Below are positions 20,856 to 28,811 of a stretch of 50,325 nucleotides of DNA, piece by piece. The notes below the pieces were generated by a model. That model did not search any database, was not told the origin of the DNA, and saw only the letters and a program-made list of their open reading frames with translations. Numbering within the stretch: the first letter of the stretch is position 1; each line of letters begins with the position of its first letter. Made by a program: the position numbers and the translations under genes. Source of the stretch: Rhodococcus ruber NBRC 15591 (GTDB lineage Bacteria > Actinomycetota > Actinomycetes > Mycobacteriales > Mycobacteriaceae); assembly GCF_001894945.1 (NCBI RefSeq), contig NZ_BCXE01000018.1:1-50325 (forward strand), in the 5' to 3' direction.

Positions 20856-21659
20856 TCAGTCCGCGAGGTCGACGACGACCGGCGCGTGGTCGCTCGCCCC
20901 CTTGCCCTTGCGCTCGTTGCGGTCGATCTCCGCGCCGGCCACACGCGCCGCGAGCGCCGGGGAACCGAGGACGAAGTCGATCCGCATGCCCTGACGCTTC
21001 GGGAATCGGAGCTGGGTGTAGTCCCAGTAGGTGTACACCCCCGGGCCCGGGGCGTGCGGGCGCACCACATCGGTGAAGCCGCTGTCGAGGAACGCGCGGA
21101 ACGCCTCCCGTTCCGGCTCCGACGTGTGGGTCTTCCCCTCGAAGAACGCCGGATCCCACACATCCTCGTCGGTGGGCGCGATGTTCCAGTCGCCGACGAG
21201 CGCGATCTGCGTCTGCGGGTCGGCGGCGAGCCAGGCCTGGGCGTCGGCGCGCAGCTTCGCGAGCCACTCGAGCTTGTAGACGTAGTGGGGATCGGCCAGT
21301 TCGCGGCCGTTGGGCACGTACAGGCTCCACACCCGCACCCCGCCGCACGTCGCGCCGATCGCCCGGGCCTCCTGCGCCGGGTCGGCGTCCGGGTCCTTGG
21401 TGAATCCGGGCTGGTCCTCGAACCCGATCTGCACGTCGTCGAGACCGATGCGGGAGGCGATGGCCACGCCGTTCCACTGGGAGAGCCCGACGTGTGCGAC
21501 CCGGTAGCCGAGCTCTTCGAACCGCTCGTACGGAAACTGCTCGTCCTTGCACTTGGTCTCCTGCATGGCGAGCACATCGGTGCCCGACCGCTGCAACCAG
21601 TCGAGGATCCGGTCGGCACGGGCACGGACGGAGTTCACGTTCCAGGTAGCAAGACGCAC
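20856..21659 (-). CDS. xthA: Exodeoxyribonuclease III
   Basis: Xth is a Mg2+-dependent AP endonuclease and 3' exonuclease in base excision repair. The 267-residue EEP-fold protein has WNVNSVRAR, QETKCKDEQFP (metal Glu), LYVPNG, GDWNIAPTDEDVWDP and the C-terminal SDHAPV with catalytic Asp-His. The GTG at 21659 has no Shine-Dalgarno sequence but a TAGAGT box 6 nt upstream, and that box includes the stop codon of the preceding GNAT gene. It may therefore be expressed both as the third gene of the def-GNAT-xthA run and from its own leaderless promoter. Confidence 0.96.
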   Translation of the reverse strand: MRLATWNVNSVRARADRILDWLQRSGTDVLAMQETKCKDEQFPYERFEELGYRVAHVGLSQWNGVAIASRIGLDDVQIGFEDQPGFTKDPDADPAQEARAIGATCGGVRVWSLYVPNGRELADPHYVYKLEWLAKLRADAQAWLAADPQTQIALVGDWNIAPTDEDVWDPAFFEGKTHTSEPEREAFRAFLDSGFTDVVRPHAPGPGVYTYWDYTQLRFPKRQGMRIDFVLGSPALAARVAGAEIDRNERKGKGASDHAPVVVDLAD

Positions 21660-21665
21660 GGTCCC

Positions 21666-21671
21666 ACTCTA
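21666..21671 (-). promoter_or_regulatory. Putative -10 box of leaderless xthA overlapping the GNAT stop codon
   Basis: The minus strand reads TAGAGT, ending 6 nt before the xthA GTG. Its first three bases, TAG, are the stop codon of the upstream acetyltransferase gene. Confidence 0.45.
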
Positions 21672-22637
21672 GGCGAGCGGGCGGACAGGTTCCGTCGCGT
21701 ACCGGTAGCGATGGTGCTCGACGAATCCGAGCGCCCGGTACAGGCCCCGGGCGGCGTCGTTGTCCGCTGCGACCTGCAGGTATGCGTGGGTGGCGCCGTG
21801 GTCGCGTCCCCACTGCAGCAGGGCGCCGCACACGAGCGTGCCGAGGCCGCGCCGGCGGTGTGCGGCGGCCACCTCCACGGCGGTCAGCCCCACCCAGCGC
21901 CGCCCGTCGGGGGCATCGGTGACCGCGGCACGGGCGATCGCCAGGGTCGCGGTGTCGCTGCCGATACGGCCGAACCCCAGCGCGCCGCCCAGGACGGACT
22001 CGACGACCGCCCGGCCCTCGGCGGGCACCGGAGCACCGCGATACCGGTACAGCGACAGCCAGCCGGCGTCCGGGCGGGGGCTCACGGCCACGGGAGTGGT
22101 GACACCGGGCAGTGGCACGTTGTCGAGGTCGGCGGCCAGCACCTGCACCTCGTCGCTCGGGGTCCATCCGTGCGGGATGCGCGCGAGCCGGTCCGGCAGC
22201 AGGAGCCGCAGCGGCAGGCCCCGTTCCGCGAACCACCCGCGCATCCGGGCGTGCACGTCCGGGTCGAGGGGGTCCGCGACCGTGCCCGGGTCGCCCAGCG
22301 GCGTGGCGGAGTTCGCACGACCGGTGAAGCCGGCGCCGGCCCGCAGGAGCCAACCGTCGATCCACCCCTGCTCGAGCCCGGGCCAGGCGGCGGCTGCGGC
22401 GTTCTCGAGGGCGCGGATCTCGCCGGTGCGGATCGGGCGGGCGCCGAGTGCCTTGAGCGCCACCACGGCGTCGGGCGCGACCTGCACGAGACGGCTGTCG
22501 GCGGTGCGGACCACCACCGCCGGGTCGAGGGCGACCAGTTCCCCGATCACGTCGGTCATCGGGTGGCTGTACCCGGCGGGCAGCCGGTAGCGCAGCACCA
22601 CCCGGGTGCCGACGGGCACGGGCTGCTCGGTCGTCAC
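21669..22637 (-). CDS. GNAT family N-acetyltransferase (Rv0428c-like)
   Basis: The 322-residue protein has an N-terminal SH3-like/unknown region (1-70, including GTRVVLRYRLP), a central degenerate region and a C-terminal GNAT domain at about 215-320 with the acetyl-CoA binding motif AAHRRRGLGTLV and the YLQVAADNDAARGLYRALGF segment. It lies 7 nt after def in the same orientation, as at the M. tuberculosis locus. An acyl-CoA dependent role is expected; the acceptor is unknown, and a link to N-terminal processing is suggested only by adjacency to deformylase. Confidence 0.9.
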   Translation of the reverse strand: MTTEQPVPVGTRVVLRYRLPAGYSHPMTDVIGELVALDPAVVVRTADSRLVQVAPDAVVALKALGARPIRTGEIRALENAAAAAWPGLEQGWIDGWLLRAGAGFTGRANSATPLGDPGTVADPLDPDVHARMRGWFAERGLPLRLLLPDRLARIPHGWTPSDEVQVLAADLDNVPLPGVTTPVAVSPRPDAGWLSLYRYRGAPVPAEGRAVVESVLGGALGFGRIGSDTATLAIARAAVTDAPDGRRWVGLTAVEVAAAHRRRGLGTLVCGALLQWGRDHGATHAYLQVAADNDAARGLYRALGFVEHHRYRYATEPVRPLA

Positions 22638-22644
22638 CGGGGCG

Positions 22645-23241
22645 TCAGTCCTCGTCGTCGTGGCCGAACGGGTCCTCGACCGTTCCCGGCACCCAGCTCA
22701 GGCCGGGCACGCCCCATCCGGCCCGCTTGATGGTCTTCTTCGCGGCCCGGGCGTTGCGACCGATGAGCTTGTCGACGTACAGGTAGCCGTCGAGGTGGCC
22801 GACCTCGTGCTGCAGCATCCGGGCGAAGAAGCCGTGGCCCTCGATCTCGACCGGGTCGCCCTGGGCGTCGGTGCCGGTGACCTTCGCCCACTCGGCGCGC
22901 CCGGTGGGGAACTGCTCGCCGGGGACCGACAGGCATCCCTCGACGTCGTCGTCGGGGTCGGGCATGGTCTCGGGGATCTCCGACGTCTCGAGCACCGGGT
23001 TGATCACCTCGCCGCGGCGGCGGACCACGGTGCCGGACTCGTCCAGGTCGGGGCAGTCGTAGACGAACAGCCGCAGGTCGACTCCGACCTGGTTGGCGGC
23101 AAGGCCGACGCCGTTCGCCGCGTCCATCGTCTCGTACATGTCGGCGATCAGCTGGGCCAGTTCGGCCGGCGACTGGGTGACCGGTTTCGTCGGGTGATGC
23201 AGGACGGGGTCACCGACGATCCGGATCGGAAGTATTGCCAT
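22645..23241 (-). CDS. def: Peptide deformylase
   Basis: Def removes the formyl group from nascent N-terminal methionine. The 198-residue protein has motif 1 GVGLAANQ (44-51), motif 2 EGCLSVPG with metal ligand Cys103, and motif 3 QHEVGHLDG with His145, Glu146 and His149. The fourth position of motif 3 is Gly rather than the usual Asp (HEVGH), which I also recall for mycobacterial Def. The acidic C-terminal tail (GHDDED) is extra to the fold. The ATG at 23241 has a TATCCT box 8 nt upstream and no Shine-Dalgarno sequence. It heads the def-GNAT-xthA run. Confidence 0.96.
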   Translation of the reverse strand: MAILPIRIVGDPVLHHPTKPVTQSPAELAQLIADMYETMDAANGVGLAANQVGVDLRLFVYDCPDLDESGTVVRRRGEVINPVLETSEIPETMPDPDDDVEGCLSVPGEQFPTGRAEWAKVTGTDAQGDPVEIEGHGFFARMLQHEVGHLDGYLYVDKLIGRNARAAKKTIKRAGWGVPGLSWVPGTVEDPFGHDDED

Positions 23242-23249
23242 GGTGCAAG

Positions 23250-23255
23250 AGGATA
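23250..23255 (-). promoter_or_regulatory. Putative -10 box of leaderless def
   Basis: The minus strand reads TATCCT, ending 8 nt before the def ATG at 23241; the 135-bp gap to the divergent DUF3263 gene holds both promoters. Confidence 0.5.
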
Positions 23256-23375
23256 GTGGGCGGGACTCGCCCGTCCGTTGAGCCGGTACCTGTCGTACCA
23301 CCGTGGTTGAATTGCCCTCGGAAACACCCGGGTCCGATCGGATGCCGGTGTGATTCGAGGCAGTCGAGGAGTGAG

Positions 23376-23735
23376 ATGGACGGCGCAGCAGCGCATATCG
23401 GTAACGAATCCGAGCAGGTTTCCGACCGGAGCAACCACGCCGAGAACAACCCCGCCGTCGTGGATCCGGCGGGCACGGACGGTCTGTCTCGCCGCGAACG
23501 CGACATCCTCGCTTTCGAACGGCAATGGTGGAAGTACGCGGGTGCCAAGGAAGAGGCGATCAAGGAGCTCTTCGGTCTGTCCGCGACCCGTTACTACCAG
23601 GTCCTCAACGCCCTGGTGGACCGACCGGAGGCCCTGGCGGCGGACCCCATGCTCGTCAAGCGGTTGCGGCGCCTGCGCGCGAGCCGGCAGAAGGCCCGGG
23701 CCGCCCGCCGGCTCGGGTTCGAGATCACCACGTAG
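23376..23735 (+). CDS. DUF3263 family protein
   Basis: The 119-residue product has a disordered N-terminus (1-35) and a conserved helical DUF3263 domain ([19 protein letters not shown], then [17 protein letters not shown]) that looks like a small helix-turn-helix. The tail is rich in Arg and Lys ([18 protein letters not shown]), so nucleic-acid binding is plausible. Homologues sit between def and the LytR_C gene in mycobacteria (Rv0430). The ATG has GAGGAG 4 nt upstream; a GTG at 23371 is an alternative. Function is not established. Confidence 0.88.
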   Translation: MDGAAAHIGNESEQVSDRSNHAENNPAVVDPAGTDGLSRRERDILAFERQWWKYAGAKEEAIKELFGLSATRYYQVLNALVDRPEALAADPMLVKRLRRLRASRQKARAARRLGFEITT

Positions 23736-23770
23736 TGCGAGTACGACGGTGCTCCGGCGGACGCGGCAAC

Positions 23771-23776
23771 TAAGGT
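23771..23776 (+). promoter_or_regulatory. Putative -10 box of the leaderless LytR_C gene
   Basis: TAAGGT fits TANNNT and ends 7 nt before the GTG at 23784, with no Shine-Dalgarno sequence. Confidence 0.45.
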
Positions 23777-23783
23777 CGACAGC

Positions 23784-24323
23784 GTGAGCACAACCTCGGA
23801 ATCGTCGGGTCCGCCGCTGCGAGCGCTCGCGATGGTGCTGATCTCTCTCGCCATCCTCTTCGCGGGCCTCGGCCTGGCCTCGCTCGGAAGCTCCGATTCC
23901 GAGGGCTCTGCTCCCGAGCCTGCGACCGAACCGGCCGCCGCGCCGGCGACCACCTCCGTGACGTCGGCGCCGTTCGCCGCGACCTCGGCGCGGACGACGA
24001 CCGCCGGCGCGACGACGACGGTCTCCGCCACCACCTCCCCCGGGACTGCCGCCGCACCGGTACGGGTGTTCAACAACAGCAACGTCTCCGGGCTCGCCGC
24101 CCAGACGGCCGGCCTGCTCGAGGACGAGGGATTCACCGTCTCGGAGACGGGCAACTACAGCGACGGCGTGATCGAATCCACGTCCGTGTACTACGGCACG
24201 GGTCCGGGGGAGCGGCAGACCGCCGAGGCGGTGGCCGAGGCGCTGGGGGTGACGGCGCAGCCGCGCTTCGCCGGGATCGAGGACTCCGCGCCCGGGGTCA
24301 TCGTCATCGTCACCTCGCCGTGA
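23784..24323 (+). CDS. Membrane-anchored LytR C-terminal domain protein (Rv0431-like)
   Basis: The 179-residue product has one transmembrane helix at about 14-34 (ALAMVLISLAILFAGLGLA), a low-complexity Thr/Ala/Pro linker (40-90) and a C-terminal LytR_C domain (VRVFNNSNVSGLAAQTAGLL to VIVIVTSP) that should face outside. In M. tuberculosis the corresponding protein was called tuberculin-related peptide or VirR and influences vesicle release and the envelope; that role is by position and family only. It begins 48 nt after DUF3263 and ends 59 nt before sodC. Confidence 0.88.
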   Translation: MSTTSESSGPPLRALAMVLISLAILFAGLGLASLGSSDSEGSAPEPATEPAAAPATTSVTSAPFAATSARTTTAGATTTVSATTSPGTAAAPVRVFNNSNVSGLAAQTAGLLEDEGFTVSETGNYSDGVIESTSVYYGTGPGERQTAEAVAEALGVTAQPRFAGIEDSAPGVIVIVTSP

Positions 24324-24382
24324 GGGCGTCCGCCGCCCGGTTATGATCGGGTGACTTTTCGCCACTTCGAAGGAGCGGTTTG

Positions 24383-25033
24383 ATGGCCTCGAGTTCCACC
24401 CGTCGCATGTCCTGGCGTGCCCTGGCCCCGATCGTCGCGATCGCTGCGGTGGGCCTGAGCGCGTGCTCGAACAGCGAGGAGCCGAGCGACACCCCCGGCA
24501 CCACCCCGCCGGTGTGGACGGGTTCCCCCGCCCCGGAGGGTGCCGACGAGGCCCACGGCGGCGGCGCCGTCCCGGGCGAGGCCACGGCGGGCGCATCGGG
24601 TAGCCACGGCGGCGGCGCGGACAACTCCGCCGAACTGCGGACCCCGGCCGGCGAGGCCGCCGGCACGGTCACCTTCACCGAGGTCGACGGGGGTATCGAG
24701 GTCACGGTCGACCTCGAGGGCATGCCGGCCGGCTACCGCGGCGTCCACGTCCACGAGGTCGGCAAGTGCGAGACCAACTCCACCGCACCGACCGGAGGCG
24801 AGCCCGGCAACTACCTGTCCGCGGGCGGGCATCTGCAGGCCGGCGGCAACACCAGCGTCCCCGAGAGCGGGGACCTCGGCGCGGTCGTGGTGCGCGAGGA
24901 CGGCACCGGGTCGCTGACCGTCACCACCGAGGAGTTCACCCTCGACGACCTGCAGGGCGGGGACGGCACCGCCGTCGTCGTCCACCAGGAAACCGCCGCG
25001 GGCGAGCGTCTCGCCTGCGGCGTCGTCTCCTGA
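24383..25033 (+). CDS. sodC: SodC-type lipoprotein, Cu-only superoxide dismutase-like
   Basis: The 216-residue exported lipoprotein (LSAC, Cys28) has a disordered linker to about 82 and a short Cu/Zn-SOD fold. All four copper ligands are present: His122 and His124 (VHVHEVG), His150 (AGGHLQ) and His201 (VVVHQE). The disulfide cysteines are Cys129 and Cys212. The two usual zinc-only histidines after His150 are missing (LQAGGN), with only Asp164 left. The stretch between His201 and the final Cys is about 10 residues, so the electrostatic loop and its conserved Arg region are largely deleted. This pattern resembles fungal Cu-only SODs more than M. tuberculosis SodC, which keeps the longer loop. 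The ATG has AAGGAG 7 nt upstream. Superoxide dismutation is likely but not certain. Confidence 0.85.
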   Translation: MASSSTRRMSWRALAPIVAIAAVGLSACSNSEEPSDTPGTTPPVWTGSPAPEGADEAHGGGAVPGEATAGASGSHGGGADNSAELRTPAGEAAGTVTFTEVDGGIEVTVDLEGMPAGYRGVHVHEVGKCETNSTAPTGGEPGNYLSAGGHLQAGGNTSVPESGDLGAVVVREDGTGSLTVTTEEFTLDDLQGGDGTAVVVHQETAAGERLACGVVS

Positions 25034-25056
25034 CGGCGACCTCCCGACACTGCTAT

Positions 25057-25100
25057 CCACAGGGCCCCGGCGACCGGCGACGGTCACCGGGGCCCTGTGG
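25057..25100 (+). terminator. Perfect 14-bp hairpin terminator after sodC
   Basis: CCACAGGGCCCCGG (25057-25070) and CCGGGGCCCTGTGG (25087-25100) are perfect complements around a 16-nt loop. It starts 23 nt after the sodC stop and ends only 12 nt before the next proposed start codon. Confidence 0.8.
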
Positions 25101-25112
25101 TTGGATCGACTC

Positions 25113-26234
25113 GTGCCCGTACCGTTTCCCGGTTCGCCCCGCCCGACCCTCGGCGTCGAGTGGGAGATCGCGCTGGTGGACAAGAAGACCCGCGACCTGT
25201 CCAACACCGCCGCCGTCGTCTTCGACGCGGTCGAGCGGCGTGCCGGTCAGACCCCGCGGCTCACCAAGGAGTTCCTCCGCAACACCGTCGAGCTCGTCAC
25301 CGATGTGCACGGCACCGTCGCCGAGGCCGTCGACGACCTCGCCGAGTCCCTCGACCTGTTGCGCACGGCTGCCGATCCTGCGGGTGTGGATCTGATCTGC
25401 GCCGGCACCCACCCGTTCGGGCAGTGGACCGACCAGGTCGTCACCCGGTCCCCGGACTACGACGAGATGATCGAGCGCACCCGCTGGTGGGGCCGGCAGA
25501 TGCTCATCTGGGGGGTGCACGTCCACGTCGGTGTCTCCTCCGCCGAGAAGGTCATCCCGATCCTCAACGCGCTGCTGGTGAAGTACCCGCACATGCTGGC
25601 GCTGTCGGCGTCCTCGCCGATCTGGGCGGGCGTGGACACCGGTTACGCGAGCAACCGTGCCCTGATGTTCCAGCAGCTGCCGACGGCCGGGCTGCCCTAC
25701 CACTTCGAGAGCTGGGCACAGTACGAGAGCTTCATCGAGGATCAGCTCAAGTCCGGTGTCATCACGAAACCGGGCGGCATGCACTGGGACATCCGTCCGT
25801 CGCCGAGGTGGGGCACCATCGAGATCCGGGTGTTCGACGGCATCACCAACAAGGCCGAGCTGGCCGCCCTCGTCGCGCTCGTGCACTCGCTCGTCGTGTA
25901 CTACGACGAACGGCTCGAGCAGGGCGAGCAGCTGCCCACCCTGCAGCCGTGGCACGTCAAGGAGAACAAGTGGCGTGCCGCCCGCTACGGCCTCGAGGCC
26001 GAGGTGATCCTCGACCCGGTGTGCCACGAACGGCTCGTCACCGACGACCTGAACGATCTGCTCGAACAGCTCACCCCCACGGCTGCGCGGCTCGGCTGCG
26101 CGGACGAACTCGCCCAGGTGGCGCAGATCCCCGTGCGGGGGGCCTCCTACCAGCGGCAACGCCGGATCGCGGAGCAGACCGGCGGCGACCTCGTCGCCGT
26201 GGTGGATTCACTGGTGGAGGAACTGCGGGCCTGA
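25113..26234 (+). CDS. Carboxylate-amine ligase, glutamate-cysteine ligase 2 family (YbdK-like, Rv0433 position)
   Basis: The 373-residue protein belongs to the GCS2 family, ATP-dependent ligases joining a carboxylate to an amine, with weak glutamate-cysteine ligase activity shown for some members. Motifs include PTLGVEWEIALVD with catalytic/metal Glu, CAGTHPFGQW, WGVHVHVGV, HMLALSASSPIWAG and MHWDIRPSPRWGTIEIRVFD. The GTG at 25113 is chosen since homologues begin close to SPRPTLGVEWE; a TTG at 25101 is the alternative and abuts the terminator hairpin. No clear ribosome-binding site is present. Its physiological product is not known. Confidence 0.9.
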   Translation: MPVPFPGSPRPTLGVEWEIALVDKKTRDLSNTAAVVFDAVERRAGQTPRLTKEFLRNTVELVTDVHGTVAEAVDDLAESLDLLRTAADPAGVDLICAGTHPFGQWTDQVVTRSPDYDEMIERTRWWGRQMLIWGVHVHVGVSSAEKVIPILNALLVKYPHMLALSASSPIWAGVDTGYASNRALMFQQLPTAGLPYHFESWAQYESFIEDQLKSGVITKPGGMHWDIRPSPRWGTIEIRVFDGITNKAELAALVALVHSLVVYYDERLEQGEQLPTLQPWHVKENKWRAARYGLEAEVILDPVCHERLVTDDLNDLLEQLTPTAARLGCADELAQVAQIPVRGASYQRQRRIAEQTGGDLVAVVDSLVEELRA

Positions 26235-26277
26235 CCCGGCGGCCGCGTTCCCGCGCAGTTCACGCGCTGTTTACCAT

Positions 26278-27630
26278 GTGTCGGTGTCGATCCGAGAGGT
26301 GGAGCGCCCGAAGGCGCAGCCGGCGCATGTGCCGCAACTGTTCGTTCCCCTCGCTCTGATCGGCGCGATTCTCGGGGTCCTCGTGGCCGAGGCGGTCGCG
26401 CGGTACAGCGGGTTCCCCGGGCCCATCCCGGGACTCGTCGGTGACGTCGTCGGCGTCCCGACGTCGGCGTCCGTGCCGTGGGCCGGTCTCGCGCTGGCGA
26501 TGGTGGGGCTGACCACGCGCCTGCGGGTCGTCTCCCTCACTGCCGCGGTGCTGCTCGACGCGGCGTTCGCGGCCGAACGGTACCTCACCGGTGGACCCCT
26601 GACGGCGGGGAACGGGCCGACGATCGTGCTCGTGCTGCTCGCCGGATACGCCGCGGTCGCGTTGCAGGGCGGCCCCCGGCGAGGTGCGCTGCGCGGCATC
26701 GCCCTCGGTGTGCTGCTCGTGCTCTCCGTCAAGATCGGCGACACCTGGCTCGAGCTGACCGCGCGGACCCGGCCGGAGGTGCTCGACGAGTACGTCCAGC
26801 TCGCCGACCACGCGCTGGGCAATCCGTCGTGGCTGGCCGGTCAGGTCCTCGAATGGCTCGGACCCGGGGTGTACGCCGTGCTGCACTGGGTGTACATCGA
26901 ACTGCCCGTCGCGGCGATCGTCGTCGCCGTCTACCAGCTCCGCCACGTCGGCGGGGGCCGCCCCTGGCCCGCGCACCACCTGGTGCGCACCTTCCTGCTC
27001 ATCGGCCTGGTGGGCCCACTGATCTACATGCTGTTCCCGGTGGTGGGCCCGATCTTCGCATTCGGCGACCACGGTGAGGGCTGGCAGGTGGGGACCTTCT
27101 GGCCGGGTGCGGTGCCGTGGAATCCCGACCCGCAGCCGATCCCGTTCGACACGATCACCCCGCGCAACTGCATGCCGAGCCTGCACACCGCGTGGGCGCT
27201 GGCGCTGTTCCTGCACACCCGCGGCGGCCCCGGCTGGCTGCGGCTCCTCGGCACCGGATGGCTCGGGTGCACGCTCGCCGCCACGCTGGGCTTCGGCTAC
27301 CACTACGGCGTGGACCTCGTCTCCGGCGCGGTGCTGTGCCTGACACTCGAGGCGGCGCTGCGCGACCCCGACCGCGGATGGGGCTGGTTCCGCATCAGGC
27401 TCGTCGCGGGCGGTACGGCGGTGCTGGCCGCGCAGCTGGCGGCCTACCGGTACCTGCCGCACCTCATGGCGGAGCACGCGCTGCTCGCCGGGCCCCTGCT
27501 GATCGGTTCGCTGGTGGTGATGGCGGTGGCCTTCCACGTCACGTTCGCAGGCACCGGCGCGTACCCCGAGGGCGCTCGATCCGGATCCGATGCACCGTCC
27601 CGGGCGGACAAGACGAACGAGGCCGCGTGA
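26278..27630 (+). CDS. PAP2-superfamily membrane protein (inositol phosphotransferase/phosphatase-like)
   Basis: The 450-residue protein has roughly ten hydrophobic segments and a C-terminal PAP2_3-like domain. The active-site pieces are CMPSLHTAWALAL (the PSLHT nucleophile/His region) and GFGYHYGVDLVSG with the second His and the Asp. The first KxxxxxxRP motif of classical PAP2 enzymes is not obvious, which fits the IPC-synthase-like subgroup. It probably handles a phosphorylated lipid at the membrane. Possible starts are GTG at 26278 and GTG at 26284; TACCAT ends 6 nt before the latter, so a leaderless start there is possible. The substrate is unknown. Confidence 0.82.
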   Translation: MSVSIREVERPKAQPAHVPQLFVPLALIGAILGVLVAEAVARYSGFPGPIPGLVGDVVGVPTSASVPWAGLALAMVGLTTRLRVVSLTAAVLLDAAFAAERYLTGGPLTAGNGPTIVLVLLAGYAAVALQGGPRRGALRGIALGVLLVLSVKIGDTWLELTARTRPEVLDEYVQLADHALGNPSWLAGQVLEWLGPGVYAVLHWVYIELPVAAIVVAVYQLRHVGGGRPWPAHHLVRTFLLIGLVGPLIYMLFPVVGPIFAFGDHGEGWQVGTFWPGAVPWNPDPQPIPFDTITPRNCMPSLHTAWALALFLHTRGGPGWLRLLGTGWLGCTLAATLGFGYHYGVDLVSGAVLCLTLEAALRDPDRGWGWFRIRLVAGGTAVLAAQLAAYRYLPHLMAEHALLAGPLLIGSLVVMAVAFHVTFAGTGAYPEGARSGSDAPSRADKTNEAA

Positions 27631-27661
27631 CGTCGGCGTCGACCCGAGGGCCGGGTGGGCG

Positions 27662-27994
27662 TCACTCCGAGGGCAGTTCCTCCGGCATCGGGAGGCCGTC
27701 GCGACCGAGTTGCTCCCGGTAGGCCACCCGGCCCACCCGGTGCGCGACGACCGGTGCGGTCAGCACCATGAACATCGACGCGAGCACCAGCATCCAGATG
27801 TCGACGCTCCCGCGCAGGTTGAGGATGGCCCCGCTCAGCACGAGCAGGACGCCCACCACCTGCGGCATCGTGGCGGGGTGCATGCGTGCCAGGGTGTCGC
27901 GGAAGCGCACGACGCCGATCGCCCCGGCCAGGCAGACCGCCGAGCCGAGGAGGATGAGGATGTGTCCGACCACTTCCAGGATGTCTGTGATCAT
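27662..27994 (-). CDS. mrpG: Mrp cation/proton antiporter subunit G
   Basis: This 110-residue subunit has three hydrophobic helices and the MrpG/MnhG/PhaG sequence IGVVRFRDTLARMHPATMPQVVGVLLVLSG. It is the last gene of the six-gene operon and starts by a 4-nt overlap with mrpF. The Mrp complex exchanges Na+ or K+ for H+ across the membrane and needs all subunits. It converges with the PAP2 gene. Confidence 0.95.
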   Translation of the reverse strand: MITDILEVVGHILILLGSAVCLAGAIGVVRFRDTLARMHPATMPQVVGVLLVLSGAILNLRGSVDIWMLVLASMFMVLTAPVVAHRVGRVAYREQLGRDGLPMPEELPSE

Positions 27995-28248
27995 TCGTCA
28001 CGCACCCGGAAGCGAGCGATGGACACCGAACTGATGAAGCCCACCAGGGAGAAGGCCACGAGCGCAGGAACGATGCTGGTGTCGCGGCTGTAGACGGCCC
28101 ACACCGCGATCCCGCACAGCGTGAGGGCCAGGACACAGTCCATGGCCACCAGCCGATCGAGGGAACTCGGTCCGGCCAGAGCCCGGAAGATCAGCAGCGC
28201 GGCTGCCGACGCCAGCAGCACGCCGGACAATGCCAGTAGCACGGTCAT
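27991..28248 (-). CDS. mrpF: Mrp antiporter subunit F
   Basis: The 85-residue subunit has three membrane helices and the conserved RALAGPSSLDRLVAMDCV segment of MrpF/MnhF, including the Asp thought to matter in the membrane. Its ATG overlaps the mrpE stop and its stop overlaps the mrpG start, each by 4 nt. Confidence 0.95.
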   Translation of the reverse strand: MTVLLALSGVLLASAAALLIFRALAGPSSLDRLVAMDCVLALTLCGIAVWAVYSRDTSIVPALVAFSLVGFISSVSIARFRVRDE

Positions 28249-28811
28249 GCGATGTCCTCCACGTTCGCCGAGGTCCGGTCCCGGTACCAGGGACTGGGTT
28301 GCCATTCGGAGTTCCGTTCGAACGTCGAGATCAGCAACCGCTCGATCCGGCGCGCCGACCGGTAGAACTCGGCCACCGCCCGGTCGCTGCTCAGGTCGAG
28401 GACGTGCACGTAGACGATCCGTCGCACCCGGTCGATCTCGAGCACCATGGTTCCCGGGATGTTGTTCATGATGTCGGTCCACAGGGTGAGGACCAGGTCC
28501 GACTTGATGATCAGCCGGCAGCGCAGGACCCCGGTCAGTGGACCGGGTCCCGGCCTGATGCTCAGCCAGGCCACCGACGCGGTGCTCCTGATCGTGTCGC
28601 CGAAGATGACGAGCGCCAGTTTGAGCAACGAGAACAGGTGGACCCGGCCCTCGACGGGCACCCTCGGCAGCGGCAGCAGGAACATGATCGCCAACGCGAC
28701 GACGAGGCCGCTGAGGGCGTTCGCGACGGAGAAGGTGCCCCACAGCAGCACCCAGACCAGGACCATCCAGGCAAGGACGAGGAATCGGAGCAGCGATGCG
28801 CGACTGGTCAT
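28245..28811 (-). CDS. mrpE: Mrp antiporter subunit E
   Basis: The 188-residue subunit has two or three N-terminal helices (FLVLAWMVLVWVLLWG, then LSGLVVALAIMFLLPLPR) followed by the cytoplasmic part with IVYVHVLDL typical of MrpE/MnhE. A C-terminal tail of about 40 residues is rich in Arg, Trp and charged residues. It is joined by 4-nt overlaps to mrpD and mrpF. Confidence 0.94.
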   Translation of the reverse strand: MTSRASLLRFLVLAWMVLVWVLLWGTFSVANALSGLVVALAIMFLLPLPRVPVEGRVHLFSLLKLALVIFGDTIRSTASVAWLSIRPGPGPLTGVLRCRLIIKSDLVLTLWTDIMNNIPGTMVLEIDRVRRIVYVHVLDLSSDRAVAEFYRSARRIERLLISTFERNSEWQPSPWYRDRTSANVEDIA

